DNA from: Klebsiella quasivariicola
GTDB taxonomy: Bacteria; Pseudomonadota; Gammaproteobacteria; Enterobacterales; Enterobacteriaceae
Assembly: GCF_002269255.1 (NCBI RefSeq)
Contig: NZ_CP022823.1
Coordinates: forward strand, 186,001-250,000
Direction of reading: 5' to 3'
DNA length: 64,000 nt
Of this stretch, positions 1 through 8,152 are shown one piece after another. The notes under the pieces were generated by a model that had not been told where the DNA came from, did no database searches, and saw nothing but the letters and a program-made list of their open reading frames with translations. The translations under genes and the position numbers were made by a program. Position 1 is the first letter of the stretch, and each line of letters begins with the position of its first letter.

Positions 1-2
1 TT

Positions 3-305
3 GCGCGCGAAGTCCATGTTGAAGAGTCGCTGATGCGCGCGGTGCTGCGTCAGGCCGCGCAGCAGGGGATGATAACCGCGATCGTAAAGGATCGTTACTA
101 CCGCAACGATCGCATTGTGCAGTTCGCCCAGCGGGTGCGCGAGCTGGATCAACTGCGCGGATCAACCTGCGCAGCGGATTTCCGCGATACCTTAAACGTA
201 GGGCGGAAGCTGGCGATCCAGATCCTGGAGTATTTTGACCGGATTGGCTTCACCCGCCGTCGCGGTAACGATCATATCCTGCGCGATAAAGCGCTGTTCC
301 GGTAA
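3..305 (+). CDS. selB: SelB, selenocysteine-specific elongation factor (C-terminal fragment)
   Basis: This is the last 100 codons of SelB, cut by the left window edge; the frame is open from base 3 to the TAA at 303-305. SelB is an EF-Tu-like GTPase that delivers Sec-tRNA to UGA codons by binding the SECIS hairpin of the mRNA with its C-terminal winged-helix domains. Only the last winged-helix module is present. The stretch GRKLAIQILEYFDRIGFTRR near the end is the recognisable WH4 signature. The GTPase domain lies outside the window. It converges on yiaS, with a strong hairpin between the two genes. Confidence 0.92.
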   Translation, partial: AREVHVEESLMRAVLRQAAQQGMITAIVKDRYYRNDRIVQFAQRVRELDQLRGSTCAADFRDTLNVGRKLAIQILEYFDRIGFTRRRGNDHILRDKALFR

Positions 306-315
306 TCATGATCGC

Positions 316-358
316 CTGTTCCCCGGCGGGCAGCGCATGGCGACCTGCCGGGGAACAG
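316..358. terminator. Hairpin between convergent selB and yiaS
   Basis: A long GC-rich inverted repeat (CTGTTCCCCGGC paired with GCCGGGGAACAG) fills the 57-bp gap between the two stop codons. It has no clear U-run. A bidirectional terminator or mRNA-stabilising hairpin is an inference from position and symmetry. Confidence 0.5.
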
Positions 359-362
359 AATG

Positions 363-1061
363 TCAGCCTTGTCCGTAATAGGCGTTGGCGCCGTGCTTGC
401 GCAGATAGTGTTTATCCAGCAATACCGACTGCATCTCCGGCAGCTGAGGCGAGAGCTGGCGTGAGAACAGCCCCATATACGCGCACTCCTCCAGCACCAC
501 GGCGTTATGTACGGCGTCGGCGGCGTCTTTTCCCCAGGCGAACGGACCGTGTGAATGGACAAGTACCGCCGGGATTTGCGCCGGATCGAGGCGCCGTTCT
601 TCAAAGGTCTGAATAATCACTTCGCCAGTCTGATACTCATATTCCCCGTTAATTTCCTCTTCGGTCATCAGGCGGGTACAGGGGATCGCGCCATAGAAGT
701 AGTCGGCGTGGGTGGTGCCCCAGGCGGGCAGATCGAGACCCGCCTGCGACCAGATCGTGGCGTGGCGGGAGTGGGTATGCACGATCCCGCCGATCTGCGG
801 ATAGCGGCGGTAAAGCGCCAGATGGGTCGGGGTATCTGATGACGGTTTTTTGCCGCCGGCCACCACCTTGCCGCTGGCGATCTCGACCACGACCATATCC
901 TCGGCGGTCATCACGTCGTATTCCACGCCGGAAGGTTTAATCACCATCAGTGTGCGAGTTTCATCGACCGCGCTGACGTTGCCCCAGGTAAACGTCACCA
1001 GCTGGTGCGCCGGGAGCGCCAGGTTGGCCGCCAGCACCTCGGCTTTTAACTGTTCTAACAT
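363..1061 (-). CDS. yiaS: L-ribulose-5-phosphate 4-epimerase (YiaS/SgbE)
   Basis: This 232-residue class II aldolase/AraD-family epimerase converts L-ribulose-5-phosphate to D-xylulose-5-phosphate, the last step that delivers L-ascorbate or L-xylulose carbon to the pentose phosphate pathway. Visible family marks are the metal-binding HTHSRH motif about residue 95, the second His pair in VLVHSHGPF about 170, and the N-terminal substrate loop TWGNVSAVD. The ATG at 1061 is preceded by a consensus AAGGAGGA, so a longer upstream reading is not needed. The start overlaps the end of yiaR by 7 bp, which implies translational coupling. It is the last gene of the yia operon. AraD and UlaF are close paralogues; operon context favours YiaS. 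Confidence 0.92.
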   Translation of the reverse strand: MLEQLKAEVLAANLALPAHQLVTFTWGNVSAVDETRTLMVIKPSGVEYDVMTAEDMVVVEIASGKVVAGGKKPSSDTPTHLALYRRYPQIGGIVHTHSRHATIWSQAGLDLPAWGTTHADYFYGAIPCTRLMTEEEINGEYEYQTGEVIIQTFEERRLDPAQIPAVLVHSHGPFAWGKDAADAVHNAVVLEECAYMGLFSRQLSPQLPEMQSVLLDKHYLRKHGANAYYGQG

Positions 1062-1915
1062 GCAAATCCTCCTTCCTGCATCCGCGCTTCTATCCAGCGT
1101 CGGGCCTCGATAATTTCCAGTACCGGCTCTTTGGCTTTTTCCGTCCACATCTCAATCAGAAATGCGCCGCGATAGTTCAGCTCATGCAGCGTTTTGAAGA
1201 TGCCGACAAAATCCACACAGCCTTCGCCAAACGGTACGTCGCGGAACTGACCTGGGCTCTGCGCGGTCACCGGCTGGGTATCTTTTAAATGAATGGCGGC
1301 GATGCGATCGATACCCAGCTTCAGCTCGGCGGTGACGTCGTTTCCCCAGGCGCTAAGATTGCCCACGTCGGGGTAGACCGAGAACCACGGCGAGGCGAGC
1401 ATCTCATCCCACTTTTTCCATTTGCTGATGGAGTTCATAAAAGCGGTATCCATGATCTCCACCGCCAGCATCACCTGCGCCGCCGCGGCCTGTTCCACCG
1501 CCCATGCCAGCCCTTCGGCGAAGCGCTGTTGGGTGCCTTCATCATGCGCTTCATAATAGACGTCGTACCCTGCCAGCTGGATGGTGCGGATGCCGAGATC
1601 GCGCGCCAGATGGATAGCTTTGCTCATGATCTCCCGCGCCCGCTGGCGCACGGCCGCATCGCGGCTGCCAAACGGGAAACGGCGATGGGCAGAGAGGCAC
1701 ATCGACGGGATCGCCACCCCGGTTTCCAGCATGGCGGTGACCAGCGAGGCGCGCTGCGCCGGGCTCCAGTCGAGACGCGACAGCCGCTCGTCGGTCTCAT
1801 CCACCGACATCTCGACGAAATCAAAGCCGCAGCTTTTCGCCAGCACCAGCCGCTCCGGCCAGCTGAGATCTTTCGCCAGCGCCTTCTCATAGATCCCTAA
1901 CGGATGGTTACGCAT
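1055..1915 (-). CDS. yiaR: L-xylulose-5-phosphate 3-epimerase (YiaR/SgbU)
   Basis: This 286-residue protein of the AP-endonuclease-2/xylose-isomerase-like TIM barrel family interconverts L-xylulose-5-phosphate and L-ribulose-5-phosphate. Diagnostic segments are CGFDFVEMSVDE (first strand), GIRTIQLAGYDVYYE (about 115), LAVEIMDTAFMNS with a metal-ligand Glu (about 155), and DVGNLSAWG (about 185). The ATG at 1915 is chosen because it gives the family length and N-terminus MRNHPLGIYEKAL; upstream codons are overlap with yiaQ. It overlaps yiaQ by 8 bp and yiaS by 7 bp, so the three pentose-phosphate genes are tightly coupled. UlaE is the alternative paralogue. Confidence 0.92.
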   Translation of the reverse strand: MRNHPLGIYEKALAKDLSWPERLVLAKSCGFDFVEMSVDETDERLSRLDWSPAQRASLVTAMLETGVAIPSMCLSAHRRFPFGSRDAAVRQRAREIMSKAIHLARDLGIRTIQLAGYDVYYEAHDEGTQQRFAEGLAWAVEQAAAAQVMLAVEIMDTAFMNSISKWKKWDEMLASPWFSVYPDVGNLSAWGNDVTAELKLGIDRIAAIHLKDTQPVTAQSPGQFRDVPFGEGCVDFVGIFKTLHELNYRGAFLIEMWTEKAKEPVLEIIEARRWIEARMQEGGFAC

Positions 1916-2570
1916 GCTTATCTCCCCAGATAGCATCGATCTGCGCATGGAACGCCGCAGCGACCTGCGCCGGTTGCGGTGCTCCGGCCAGCGCGCGTCC
2001 GGCAATAAACGCTTTCACCTGAATATCTTTGAACAAGGGCAGATCGGCCGGGGTGATGCCGCCGGTAATCGACAGCTGAAGGCCGATATCAGAGAGCGCT
2101 TTCATCCGCGCCAGATCGGCGTCACTCCACTGTTGTCCGCTGGCCTGAGCGTCGCGGCCGCGATGGTAAATCGCCTGGCGGACGCCGGTGCGGTACCAGG
2201 CGCGGGCGTCATCCAGCGTCCAGTTACCGAACAGCTCGATCTGAATTTCGCCGCCGCAGGCCTGCGCGACGGCGTGGCCCTTCTCAACGGTGGCGAGCGG
2301 CGCGGCGCAGATGATGGTCATCCAGTTAGCGCCGGCGGCAAAGGCCTGCTGGGCCAGCGTTTCCCCCGCATCGGCAACCTTCCAGTCGGCGACGATGAGT
2401 TTATCCGGGCACTGGGCGCGCAGAGCTTTCACCGCGCTCAGGCCTTCGGTTAAGCAGAGGATGGTACCGGCTTCAACGATATCGACGTGGTCCTGTAGCA
2501 GGGCGACATCGCGGCTGGCGGCTTCCAGGCTGGTGTGGTCGAGCGCCAGTTGCAGTAATGGTCGGCTCAT
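1908..2570 (-). CDS. yiaQ: 3-keto-L-gulonate-6-phosphate decarboxylase (YiaQ/SgbH)
   Basis: At 220 residues this is the usual length for the orotidine-5'-phosphate-decarboxylase suprafamily enzyme that removes CO2 from 3-keto-L-gulonate-6-phosphate to give L-xylulose-5-phosphate, Mg-dependent and cytoplasmic. Marks are LALDHTSLEAA at the N-terminus, the catalytic strand VADWKVADAGE (D-x-K-x-x-D) about residue 60, ELFGNWT about 112, and the phosphate-binding SITGGITPADLP and AFIAGRALAG loops near the C-terminus. It overlaps the end of lyxK by 4 bp. UlaD is a close relative; the surrounding operon identifies this copy as YiaQ. Confidence 0.93.
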   Translation of the reverse strand: MSRPLLQLALDHTSLEAASRDVALLQDHVDIVEAGTILCLTEGLSAVKALRAQCPDKLIVADWKVADAGETLAQQAFAAGANWMTIICAAPLATVEKGHAVAQACGGEIQIELFGNWTLDDARAWYRTGVRQAIYHRGRDAQASGQQWSDADLARMKALSDIGLQLSITGGITPADLPLFKDIQVKAFIAGRALAGAPQPAQVAAAFHAQIDAIWGDKHA

Positions 2571-4072
2571 AATGCATGCTCCTTAATGCGGGCGTGGTAG
2601 CCCTGTAGTGCTTCAATCAGATTCTGGTAATGGTGATATTTGCGCTGGTAGCGCGCGTGGGCGGCCATGTCGGGCAGCAGCGTGCGCACCGGATGCTGAA
2701 GGTGGCGGCAGGCGTCGTTGAAATCGCGATAGACGCCAGTGCCGACCCGGGCGGCGAGCGCGGCGCCAAAGCAGCCGGTCTCCTCAACCTGCGGCAGCTC
2801 GACGCGCAGGCCGCTGACGTCCGCCAGCATCTGCATCCAGACGTCAGAGTGCGCCGGGCCGCCGGTGACGCGCAGGGCCTGCACGCGGGTAAAGCGTTCG
2901 CGCATGCGGTTGAGGTGGGTCATGTGGCTGAAAACGACGCCCTCATAAATCGCCTGCAGCAGGTGCGCGCGAGTGTGGAGCGCCTGCATACCGTAGAAGC
3001 CGCAGGTCATCTCCAGTCCGGCGTTGCTGCCGTAGAGAAATGGCAGAAAAAAGAGGTCGCTACCGGCCTTCGGCAGGCTGGCGACGGCCTGATTGATCTC
3101 GTCAAAAGAGAGTTCACCCCACTGGGCAGTGAACCATTCGAGGTTGCCCGACGAGGTGGGGCTGGCTTCGTGAACGATGTACTGCCCGTCGTTAACGTAA
3201 CGGCCGTAGACGTAAGGGTGCGCTTCATGGTCGCGCAGGCCATGGGTGATCCCGCTGGTGACGGCCCAGGTGCCCATCACCGCGTTGAGCGTGAATTCAT
3301 CTTCAATACCGGCGCAGAGTGCGGTGGAGACCACATCAAACAAGCCGCCGACGACGGGGGTACCCGCCGCCAGACCGGTGATGGCGGCTGCCTGAGGGGT
3401 GATCTCCCCGCCTTTTTCTGCTGAACCGACGACAGGCGGCAGCGCACTGTCAATTTCGCCGATCCCCAGCCATTGCGTCAGGCGTGGATCGTACTGGCCG
3501 CTGGTCATGTTGTAGAGATTGGATTCAGAGATGTTGCTCTCTTCGCACCCTTTCACGCCGGTCAAACACCAGCGCAGATAGTCATGGCCCATCATCACGC
3601 AGCCAATTTGCGCGTAGCGCTGCGGTTCATTTTCTTTCACCCAGCGCAGCAGTGAAGCCGGGTGACCGGTCCACAGGGTCTGGCGGGTGACGGGATAGAG
3701 TTTTTCCGGGATCCCGTCCTGTTGCCAGCGCTGGACGATCGCCAGCGCCCGACGGTCGGAAGAGAGCATGGCATGGCCCAGAGGGCGATCCTGTTTATCA
3801 AGCAGGAACAGCCCCTTACCCTGCGCGGAGATGCCCACGCCTTTAATTTGTTCGCCGCGGATACCGGTACGTTGTAACAGGCCGGCGATGGTGGCGGCGC
3901 ATTGTTGCCAGAGCTGGTCCATGTCGCGTTCGGCGTAACCCGGCAAGGGCGATAGCGTCTGCAGCGATTGCCGGTTAATGCCATGTTCACGGCCTTGCGC
4001 GTCATATAATCCCGCTTTCAGATACGTTCCGCCGCAATCAATGCCCAGCCAGAAGCGTGCTTTCTCACTCAT
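2567..4072 (-). CDS. lyxK: L-xylulose / 3-keto-L-gulonate kinase (LyxK, YiaP)
   Basis: This 501-residue FGGY-family carbohydrate kinase phosphorylates L-xylulose or 3-keto-L-gulonate so that YiaQ can act. The N-terminal ATPase fold begins with WLGIDCGGTYLKAGLYD, followed by the sugar-binding GVGISAQGKGLFLLD region (about 80-95). The second domain has GGLFDVVSTALCAGI and the C-terminal ATP-binding ALRVTGGPAHSDVWMQMLADV signature. The length is normal for LyxK. It lies downstream of the yiaX2 transporter gene, separated by about 80 bp that contains a REP element and a hairpin, so its level may be set partly by that element. Confidence 0.92.
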   Translation of the reverse strand: MSEKARFWLGIDCGGTYLKAGLYDAQGREHGINRQSLQTLSPLPGYAERDMDQLWQQCAATIAGLLQRTGIRGEQIKGVGISAQGKGLFLLDKQDRPLGHAMLSSDRRALAIVQRWQQDGIPEKLYPVTRQTLWTGHPASLLRWVKENEPQRYAQIGCVMMGHDYLRWCLTGVKGCEESNISESNLYNMTSGQYDPRLTQWLGIGEIDSALPPVVGSAEKGGEITPQAAAITGLAAGTPVVGGLFDVVSTALCAGIEDEFTLNAVMGTWAVTSGITHGLRDHEAHPYVYGRYVNDGQYIVHEASPTSSGNLEWFTAQWGELSFDEINQAVASLPKAGSDLFFLPFLYGSNAGLEMTCGFYGMQALHTRAHLLQAIYEGVVFSHMTHLNRMRERFTRVQALRVTGGPAHSDVWMQMLADVSGLRVELPQVEETGCFGAALAARVGTGVYRDFNDACRHLQHPVRTLLPDMAAHARYQRKYHHYQNLIEALQGYHARIKEHAL

Positions 4073-4090
4073 TTTTCATCTCTCAATGTT

Positions 4091-4140
4091 GCCGGATGGC
4101 GCTGCGCTTATCTGGCCTGTGGGAGGATGCCCCACAGGCC
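4091..4140. repeat. REP element plus hairpin in the yiaX2-lyxK gap
   Basis: Bases 4091-4117 match the enterobacterial REP/PU palindrome (GCCGGATGGCGCTGCGCTTA, then a CTGGCC return arm). An adjoining perfect stem, GGCCTGTGGG with CCCACAGGCC, spans 4114-4140. Such elements stabilise upstream mRNA or attenuate transcription. Here they separate transporter from enzyme genes within one operon. Confidence 0.75.
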
Positions 4141-4150
4141 AGGCGCGGTA

Positions 4151-5470
4151 TTACGCGGCGTGCTTCCGCGGATTCACCGTATTGACGGGCGTGGCGCCGG
4201 CATCGCATTTCGCCGGCAGCAGCAGGGCCATCAGCGCGGCCAGCGCCAGAGAGATGGCCAGGCAATATACTCCCGCGTCTTTGCTATAGAGGGTGATCAG
4301 GACGCCCACCGCATAGGGGCCGCAGAAACCGCCAAGATTGCCGAGGGCGTTGATGACCCCGCGCGCGCCGCCGGCCATTTCGGCGCTGAACAGCCGTGCC
4401 GGAATGGTCCAGAACACGCCCGCCGCCGATTGCAGGAAGAATCCGCAGCCGACCAGCGCGGCGTAGGCCAGCCAGATCTGGCTCTTCAGAGCCACCGACA
4501 GGAACATGCACAGGGCAAAACCAATCAGTGGCAGGCAGACAAACAGCTTGCGTTTGCCGGTACGATCCGAGAGAGAAGAGAACAGGAACATGCCGGCAAT
4601 GGCGCCAACGTAGGGCAGAATGGCGAGCACCCCAACCTGGCCCATGCTGCTGTGAGTCAGTTCTTTGAGGATGGTGGGCAGCCACAGGGTGTAACCGTAA
4701 ATCCCGGTCTGATAGAAGAAGTTCAGTGCGATAAGCTGCCACATGGTTTTATCGGAAAGCACCGCGCCGAGAGAGGCGTTTTTCACCTCGGTGCCGGCAA
4801 TGGCCCTTTGCTCGGCGGCCAGCGTTTCCACCAGATAATTCTTTTCGGCATCGGAGATCCAGCGCGCTTCCTGTGGGCGGTCATAAACGGCATAGGTCCA
4901 CAGCAGCAGGACAACCACCGAGAGTAACCCTTCAATAATAAACAGCCAGCGCCAGTCGAGAACGGTGATGATCCAGCCGGAAAGCGGAGCCGTGATGATC
5001 CCGGCGATAGGGACAAACATAATGACAATGGCGTTAGCGCGCCCGCGTTCGGCGTCCGGGAACCAGTTGCTGATCATGGTTAGCACTACCGGGAGCATCC
5101 CACCTTCCGCCACCCCCAGCAGGAAGCGCAGCACCAGCAGCTGATACTGGTTGGTGATTAATCCCGTCAGGACGGAGATCACCGCCCAGGCGACCAGCGA
5201 CCAGCCAATAAACTTCTTGCCGCTACCGTGAACGGCAATCTTGCCGCCGGGAACCTGTAAGAACAGATAACCAATAAAGAAAATGCCGCCGGCCAGTCCC
5301 GCCATGGTGGCGGAAATACCGAGTTCAGCATCCATACCGCCCGGCATTGCAAAAGCAATATTGACGCGGTCCATATAAGAGATAATACAGGCGATCAGAA
5401 TGGGTGGAATAATTCGCAGCCAACGCTGACGTGGGACTTCATTTAGTCCTGGTCTAGAGGTCATATTCAT
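4151..5470 (-). CDS. yiaX2: YiaX2, MFS transporter of the L-ascorbate operon
   Basis: This 439-residue major facilitator with about 12 hydrophobic segments belongs to the anion:cation symporter (ACS, phthalate permease) type. The N-terminal segment reads IACIISYMDRVNIAFAMPGG, with the D-R-x-N motif of that family after TM1, and a basic loop RGRANAIV follows TM4. In Klebsiella this gene replaces the yiaMNO TRAP transporter of E. coli and is reported to serve aerobic L-ascorbate use. Direct ascorbate transport is inferred from that literature and from context, not shown by the sequence. Met-3 (5464) is an alternative start. Confidence 0.85.
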   Translation of the reverse strand: MNMTSRPGLNEVPRQRWLRIIPPILIACIISYMDRVNIAFAMPGGMDAELGISATMAGLAGGIFFIGYLFLQVPGGKIAVHGSGKKFIGWSLVAWAVISVLTGLITNQYQLLVLRFLLGVAEGGMLPVVLTMISNWFPDAERGRANAIVIMFVPIAGIITAPLSGWIITVLDWRWLFIIEGLLSVVVLLLWTYAVYDRPQEARWISDAEKNYLVETLAAEQRAIAGTEVKNASLGAVLSDKTMWQLIALNFFYQTGIYGYTLWLPTILKELTHSSMGQVGVLAILPYVGAIAGMFLFSSLSDRTGKRKLFVCLPLIGFALCMFLSVALKSQIWLAYAALVGCGFFLQSAAGVFWTIPARLFSAEMAGGARGVINALGNLGGFCGPYAVGVLITLYSKDAGVYCLAISLALAALMALLLPAKCDAGATPVNTVNPRKHAA

Positions 5471-5505
5471 ATTTATAGTCTCGTAGAGTAAGTGTTCTTT
5501 TTTTA

Positions 5506-6435
5506 TTATTGTTGTGCTTTATTTAAGGCAGCGATGCCGTCGCGTAATATCGCTATGCGGTGATTGACGTCCGCATCCGGGTTAATTTCCAGTAATTTAA
5601 TACCCAGAAATTGCAGGGCGTCGCTGCCCGCGCAGGCTAATAATTCCCGCACATGCGTGTGGGTCATTAAACTTTGCGCACAGAACGGAGAGAAGGGCGC
5701 GTGTAAATCCTGCCATTCGCCATATTCGCCATTGAGCGTGGTGCCGGAAAACATTAACGCGCCAAGCTTACCGGCCTGGCTGGCCTGCCGGGTATGGGTC
5801 AACGGCAGAGTGGTGTCCTGGCCTTCAATCGCGGAGCGGGCCCAGTTTATGGCAACGCTAATCTCATAACCGGCAAGCGTTTCCAGCACATTCTCTAAAG
5901 GCAGAAATCCTTTGCGCGGCGCGGGGCCGGTCATGGCATCGCAATGTTCCAGCACCAGACTGCACGACCAGTCCCAGCTGGCCACCTCCTTCAGTGAACG
6001 GGCAAAGGCATCGGTAGCCTGGGCGACGTTAGGGTTGCTGGCGCAGGGCGTGGCATGGAGTTCCAGCGCCACGATTTTTCCGGCATTTGCCGCATTGATC
6101 GCATTAATTTTCTGGTAAAGGTGGCGGTAGTAGGCCACGCAGGCTTTACGCTGTTCCTCATCGCTCGATGCCAGGCCAAAGCCGCCGTTACCCCCGCGGC
6201 GGCGCATGGTTTCCATAATTGCCGTGACGACAATCTGCCAGTCTGCTGGGGTATGGCGCATTAACCACTCGTCGCCAAGTGGATGGAGATGTTCAAGGCA
6301 GGGTTGCTCCAGCCCGCGAATATCCGGGGTATCAGCCAGTTGTCGCCAGAATGCTTTTTCTTCGTCTTCACTTTTTTGGTGAAAAGAGGGTGCACAGGGA
6401 TACGCACCGATAATATAACCGGTATTATTTTTCAT
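5506..6435 (-). CDS. yiaX1: YiaX1, DUF4862-type protein of the ascorbate operon
   Basis: This 309-residue cytoplasmic protein has no signal peptide or membrane segment. It resembles the DUF4862 group, probably a TIM-barrel sugar-phosphate isomerase/epimerase-like fold. Conserved-looking acidic and histidine positions include VALELHATP (about 130), SLVLEHCDAM (about 165), and FLGIKLLEINPDADVNHR near the C-terminus, which could bind a metal. The biochemical role is not established by sequence. Position between yiaL and the transporter in a Klebsiella-specific arrangement suggests a step early in ascorbate handling, such as lactone opening or isomerisation (inference). The start ATG has a good AGGAGC ribosome site. 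Confidence 0.85.
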   Translation of the reverse strand: MKNNTGYIIGAYPCAPSFHQKSEDEEKAFWRQLADTPDIRGLEQPCLEHLHPLGDEWLMRHTPADWQIVVTAIMETMRRRGGNGGFGLASSDEEQRKACVAYYRHLYQKINAINAANAGKIVALELHATPCASNPNVAQATDAFARSLKEVASWDWSCSLVLEHCDAMTGPAPRKGFLPLENVLETLAGYEISVAINWARSAIEGQDTTLPLTHTRQASQAGKLGALMFSGTTLNGEYGEWQDLHAPFSPFCAQSLMTHTHVRELLACAGSDALQFLGIKLLEINPDADVNHRIAILRDGIAALNKAQQ

Positions 6436-6459
6436 AATGTGCTCCTGAAAATAATGCTT

Positions 6460-6924
6460 TTATAAAGCGTCAATCGCCACTTTAACCACGATTTTCCTGA
6501 TCGGCGTGGCGACCGATTTATGGCATCCCGGGCGATGAACATCCTGCGGGAAAAATATGACATAGCTTCCCGGGATCATTTCAAGAAAAGATTCATTTTC
6601 GCATCCGTGATAGAAAATAATATCGCGCTGCGCTAATAGCGATTCGCTGATGGTGTTATTACCGTTATCAATAGCGAAACCTATTTTCTCCTCACCCCAG
6701 GCCAGAAACTGAATATCCAGATAGCGGCGATGTACTTCCGGGCGATTTTCGGCAACTTCGCGAGTGGTTAAGTCGATAATCTGCGCGAAGATATTTTTGC
6801 CGTCGATCTCCACGACGCCGGGGGCCAGTTTGCTGAAATCGGTGCTGCGCAGGAAATCCAGGGCTCGCTCAATTGCCGCAGGCAACCGACACGGATTAGG
6901 CTGCGTGATATGTCCAAAGATCAT
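6460..6924 (-). CDS. yiaL: YiaL, YhcH/EbgC/TabA-family cupin protein
   Basis: This 154-residue protein of the DUF386 family (YhcH, TabA, EbgC, YiaL) has a cupin-like beta-sandwich with a metal-binding His/Glu set. Visible candidates are EVHRRYLDIQFLAWGEE (about 67-83) and FFPQDVHRPGCH (about 125-136), the two histidine motifs of the family. It sits 11 bp downstream of yiaK and is the second gene of the operon. A role in ascorbate-derived sugar-acid metabolism follows from context; the exact reaction is unknown. The length matches E. coli YiaL. Confidence 0.92.
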   Translation of the reverse strand: MIFGHITQPNPCRLPAAIERALDFLRSTDFSKLAPGVVEIDGKNIFAQIIDLTTREVAENRPEVHRRYLDIQFLAWGEEKIGFAIDNGNNTISESLLAQRDIIFYHGCENESFLEMIPGSYVIFFPQDVHRPGCHKSVATPIRKIVVKVAIDAL

Positions 6925-6935
6925 GGCTTAACTCC

Positions 6936-7934
6936 TTACAGCGCCTGAATTTTCGCCCAGACGCTGTCATCGACGGTGATACCGTCGCGACGATTCTCTT
7001 CCAGCAGGCGGGTAAACTCATGGCCAGGTAGACGGACAGCCACGTTTTCATCGGCCCGTTCGGCGCTGGTGATGAAATCCATAATCCGCTGCAGCTTGGC
7101 ATCACGGGTCGCACCGTCGATGAGCTTATCGACCTCAATGGCGATGAAAATCTGCGAAACACCATATTCATCGCTGTTTTCCTGGGTCACTTCGGCCACA
7201 GAAGATCCATTGGAAAGCAGGGTGGCAATCATATCCAGCACGATCGACAGGCCGGATCCTTTCCAGTAGCCCATGGGTAAAATGCGGCGATTTTTCTCAA
7301 TCACGCCCGGTTCTTTGGTCAGATTGCCTTCATCGTCGAATCCCCCGTCGACGGGGAGCTGGCGACCCGCCAGGCGGTTCACCTCCAGCATGCCGTAGGA
7401 GAACATCGACATCGACATATCCACCATGGTGATCGGCGTGGACGGGATGGCGACGATCAGCGGGTTGGTGCCGATGCGGCACTCTTTGGCGCCCCACGGC
7501 GGCATCACCGCGATGGAGTTAGTCCAGCAGATGCCGATGTAGCCTTTTTCCGCTGCCTGCCAGCCGTAGCTGCCCCCGCGCATCCAGTGGTTGGCGTTAC
7601 GCAGCGCCACCAGCCCAATGCCGTGATCGGATGCCAGCTCAATGGCCCGGTCCATCATCTTTTTCGCCGTCAGATTGCCGATGGAGCGCTGGGCGTCCCA
7701 CTGCTCAATCGCGCCGAGGCTGGTAATCCGCTGTGGTTTGGCCTCCGGGATGATATCGCCATTGTCCAGTTGCTGAATAAAGCGGGGAAAGCGGTTCACG
7801 CCGTGTGAATAGACGCCGGATTCCGTGGTGCGGGCGAACATGTCCGCGCAGGCCTCGGCGGTTTCCGCCGCCACGCCGCGTTTAAGCAGTACCTGATTGA
7901 AGGCCTCTTTTAACTGCGAAAAAGTTACTTTCAT
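6936..7934 (-). CDS. yiaK: 2,3-diketo-L-gulonate reductase (YiaK/DlgD)
   Basis: This 332-residue NADH-dependent reductase of the malate/L-lactate dehydrogenase (LDH2/MDH2) family has the same length as E. coli YiaK. It reduces 2,3-diketo-L-gulonate, the hydrolysis product of dehydroascorbate, to 3-keto-L-gulonate. Family signatures are the catalytic His in GVYSHGVNRFPRF (about 44), VALRNANHWMRGGSYGWQAA (cofactor site, about 115-135), and MGYWKGSGLSIVLDMIA (about 228). It is the promoter-proximal gene of the minus-strand operon and diverges from yiaJ, with about 220 bp of control region between them. Confidence 0.95.
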   Translation of the reverse strand: MKVTFSQLKEAFNQVLLKRGVAAETAEACADMFARTTESGVYSHGVNRFPRFIQQLDNGDIIPEAKPQRITSLGAIEQWDAQRSIGNLTAKKMMDRAIELASDHGIGLVALRNANHWMRGGSYGWQAAEKGYIGICWTNSIAVMPPWGAKECRIGTNPLIVAIPSTPITMVDMSMSMFSYGMLEVNRLAGRQLPVDGGFDDEGNLTKEPGVIEKNRRILPMGYWKGSGLSIVLDMIATLLSNGSSVAEVTQENSDEYGVSQIFIAIEVDKLIDGATRDAKLQRIMDFITSAERADENVAVRLPGHEFTRLLEENRRDGITVDDSVWAKIQAL

Positions 7935-7976
7935 ACGTGTTTCCCTGGTGAGTTCTGATCGCTTTTTTATCGTTAA

Positions 7977-8029
7977 ATTTCACAATGCGAAATCTGATTT
8001 CAAATATAACGATCTAAATTGGCCAGATC
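7977..8029. promoter_or_regulatory. Operator-like palindromes between yiaK and yiaJ
   Basis: The divergent gap contains a perfect 13-bp inverted repeat GAAATCTGATTTC (7989-8001) that overlaps ATTTC-N7-GAAAT (7977-7993). A second palindrome, GATCT-N9-AGATC, lies at 8011-8029. GAAAT/ATTTC half sites resemble operators of IclR-family repressors, so these are the best candidate YiaJ sites. The gap runs 7935-8152; nothing else obvious is seen in it. Confidence 0.5.
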
Positions 8030-8152
8030 AACGGGAGGACTATTTTTTAAAAACAATAAAAATCAATGAATTATGTTTTTTGATCTCAGATCGTGAACTG
8101 ACACACACTTTGCGCTACCATCAGAGCGCAACGAAATGGGGGAGCGGAAGCG

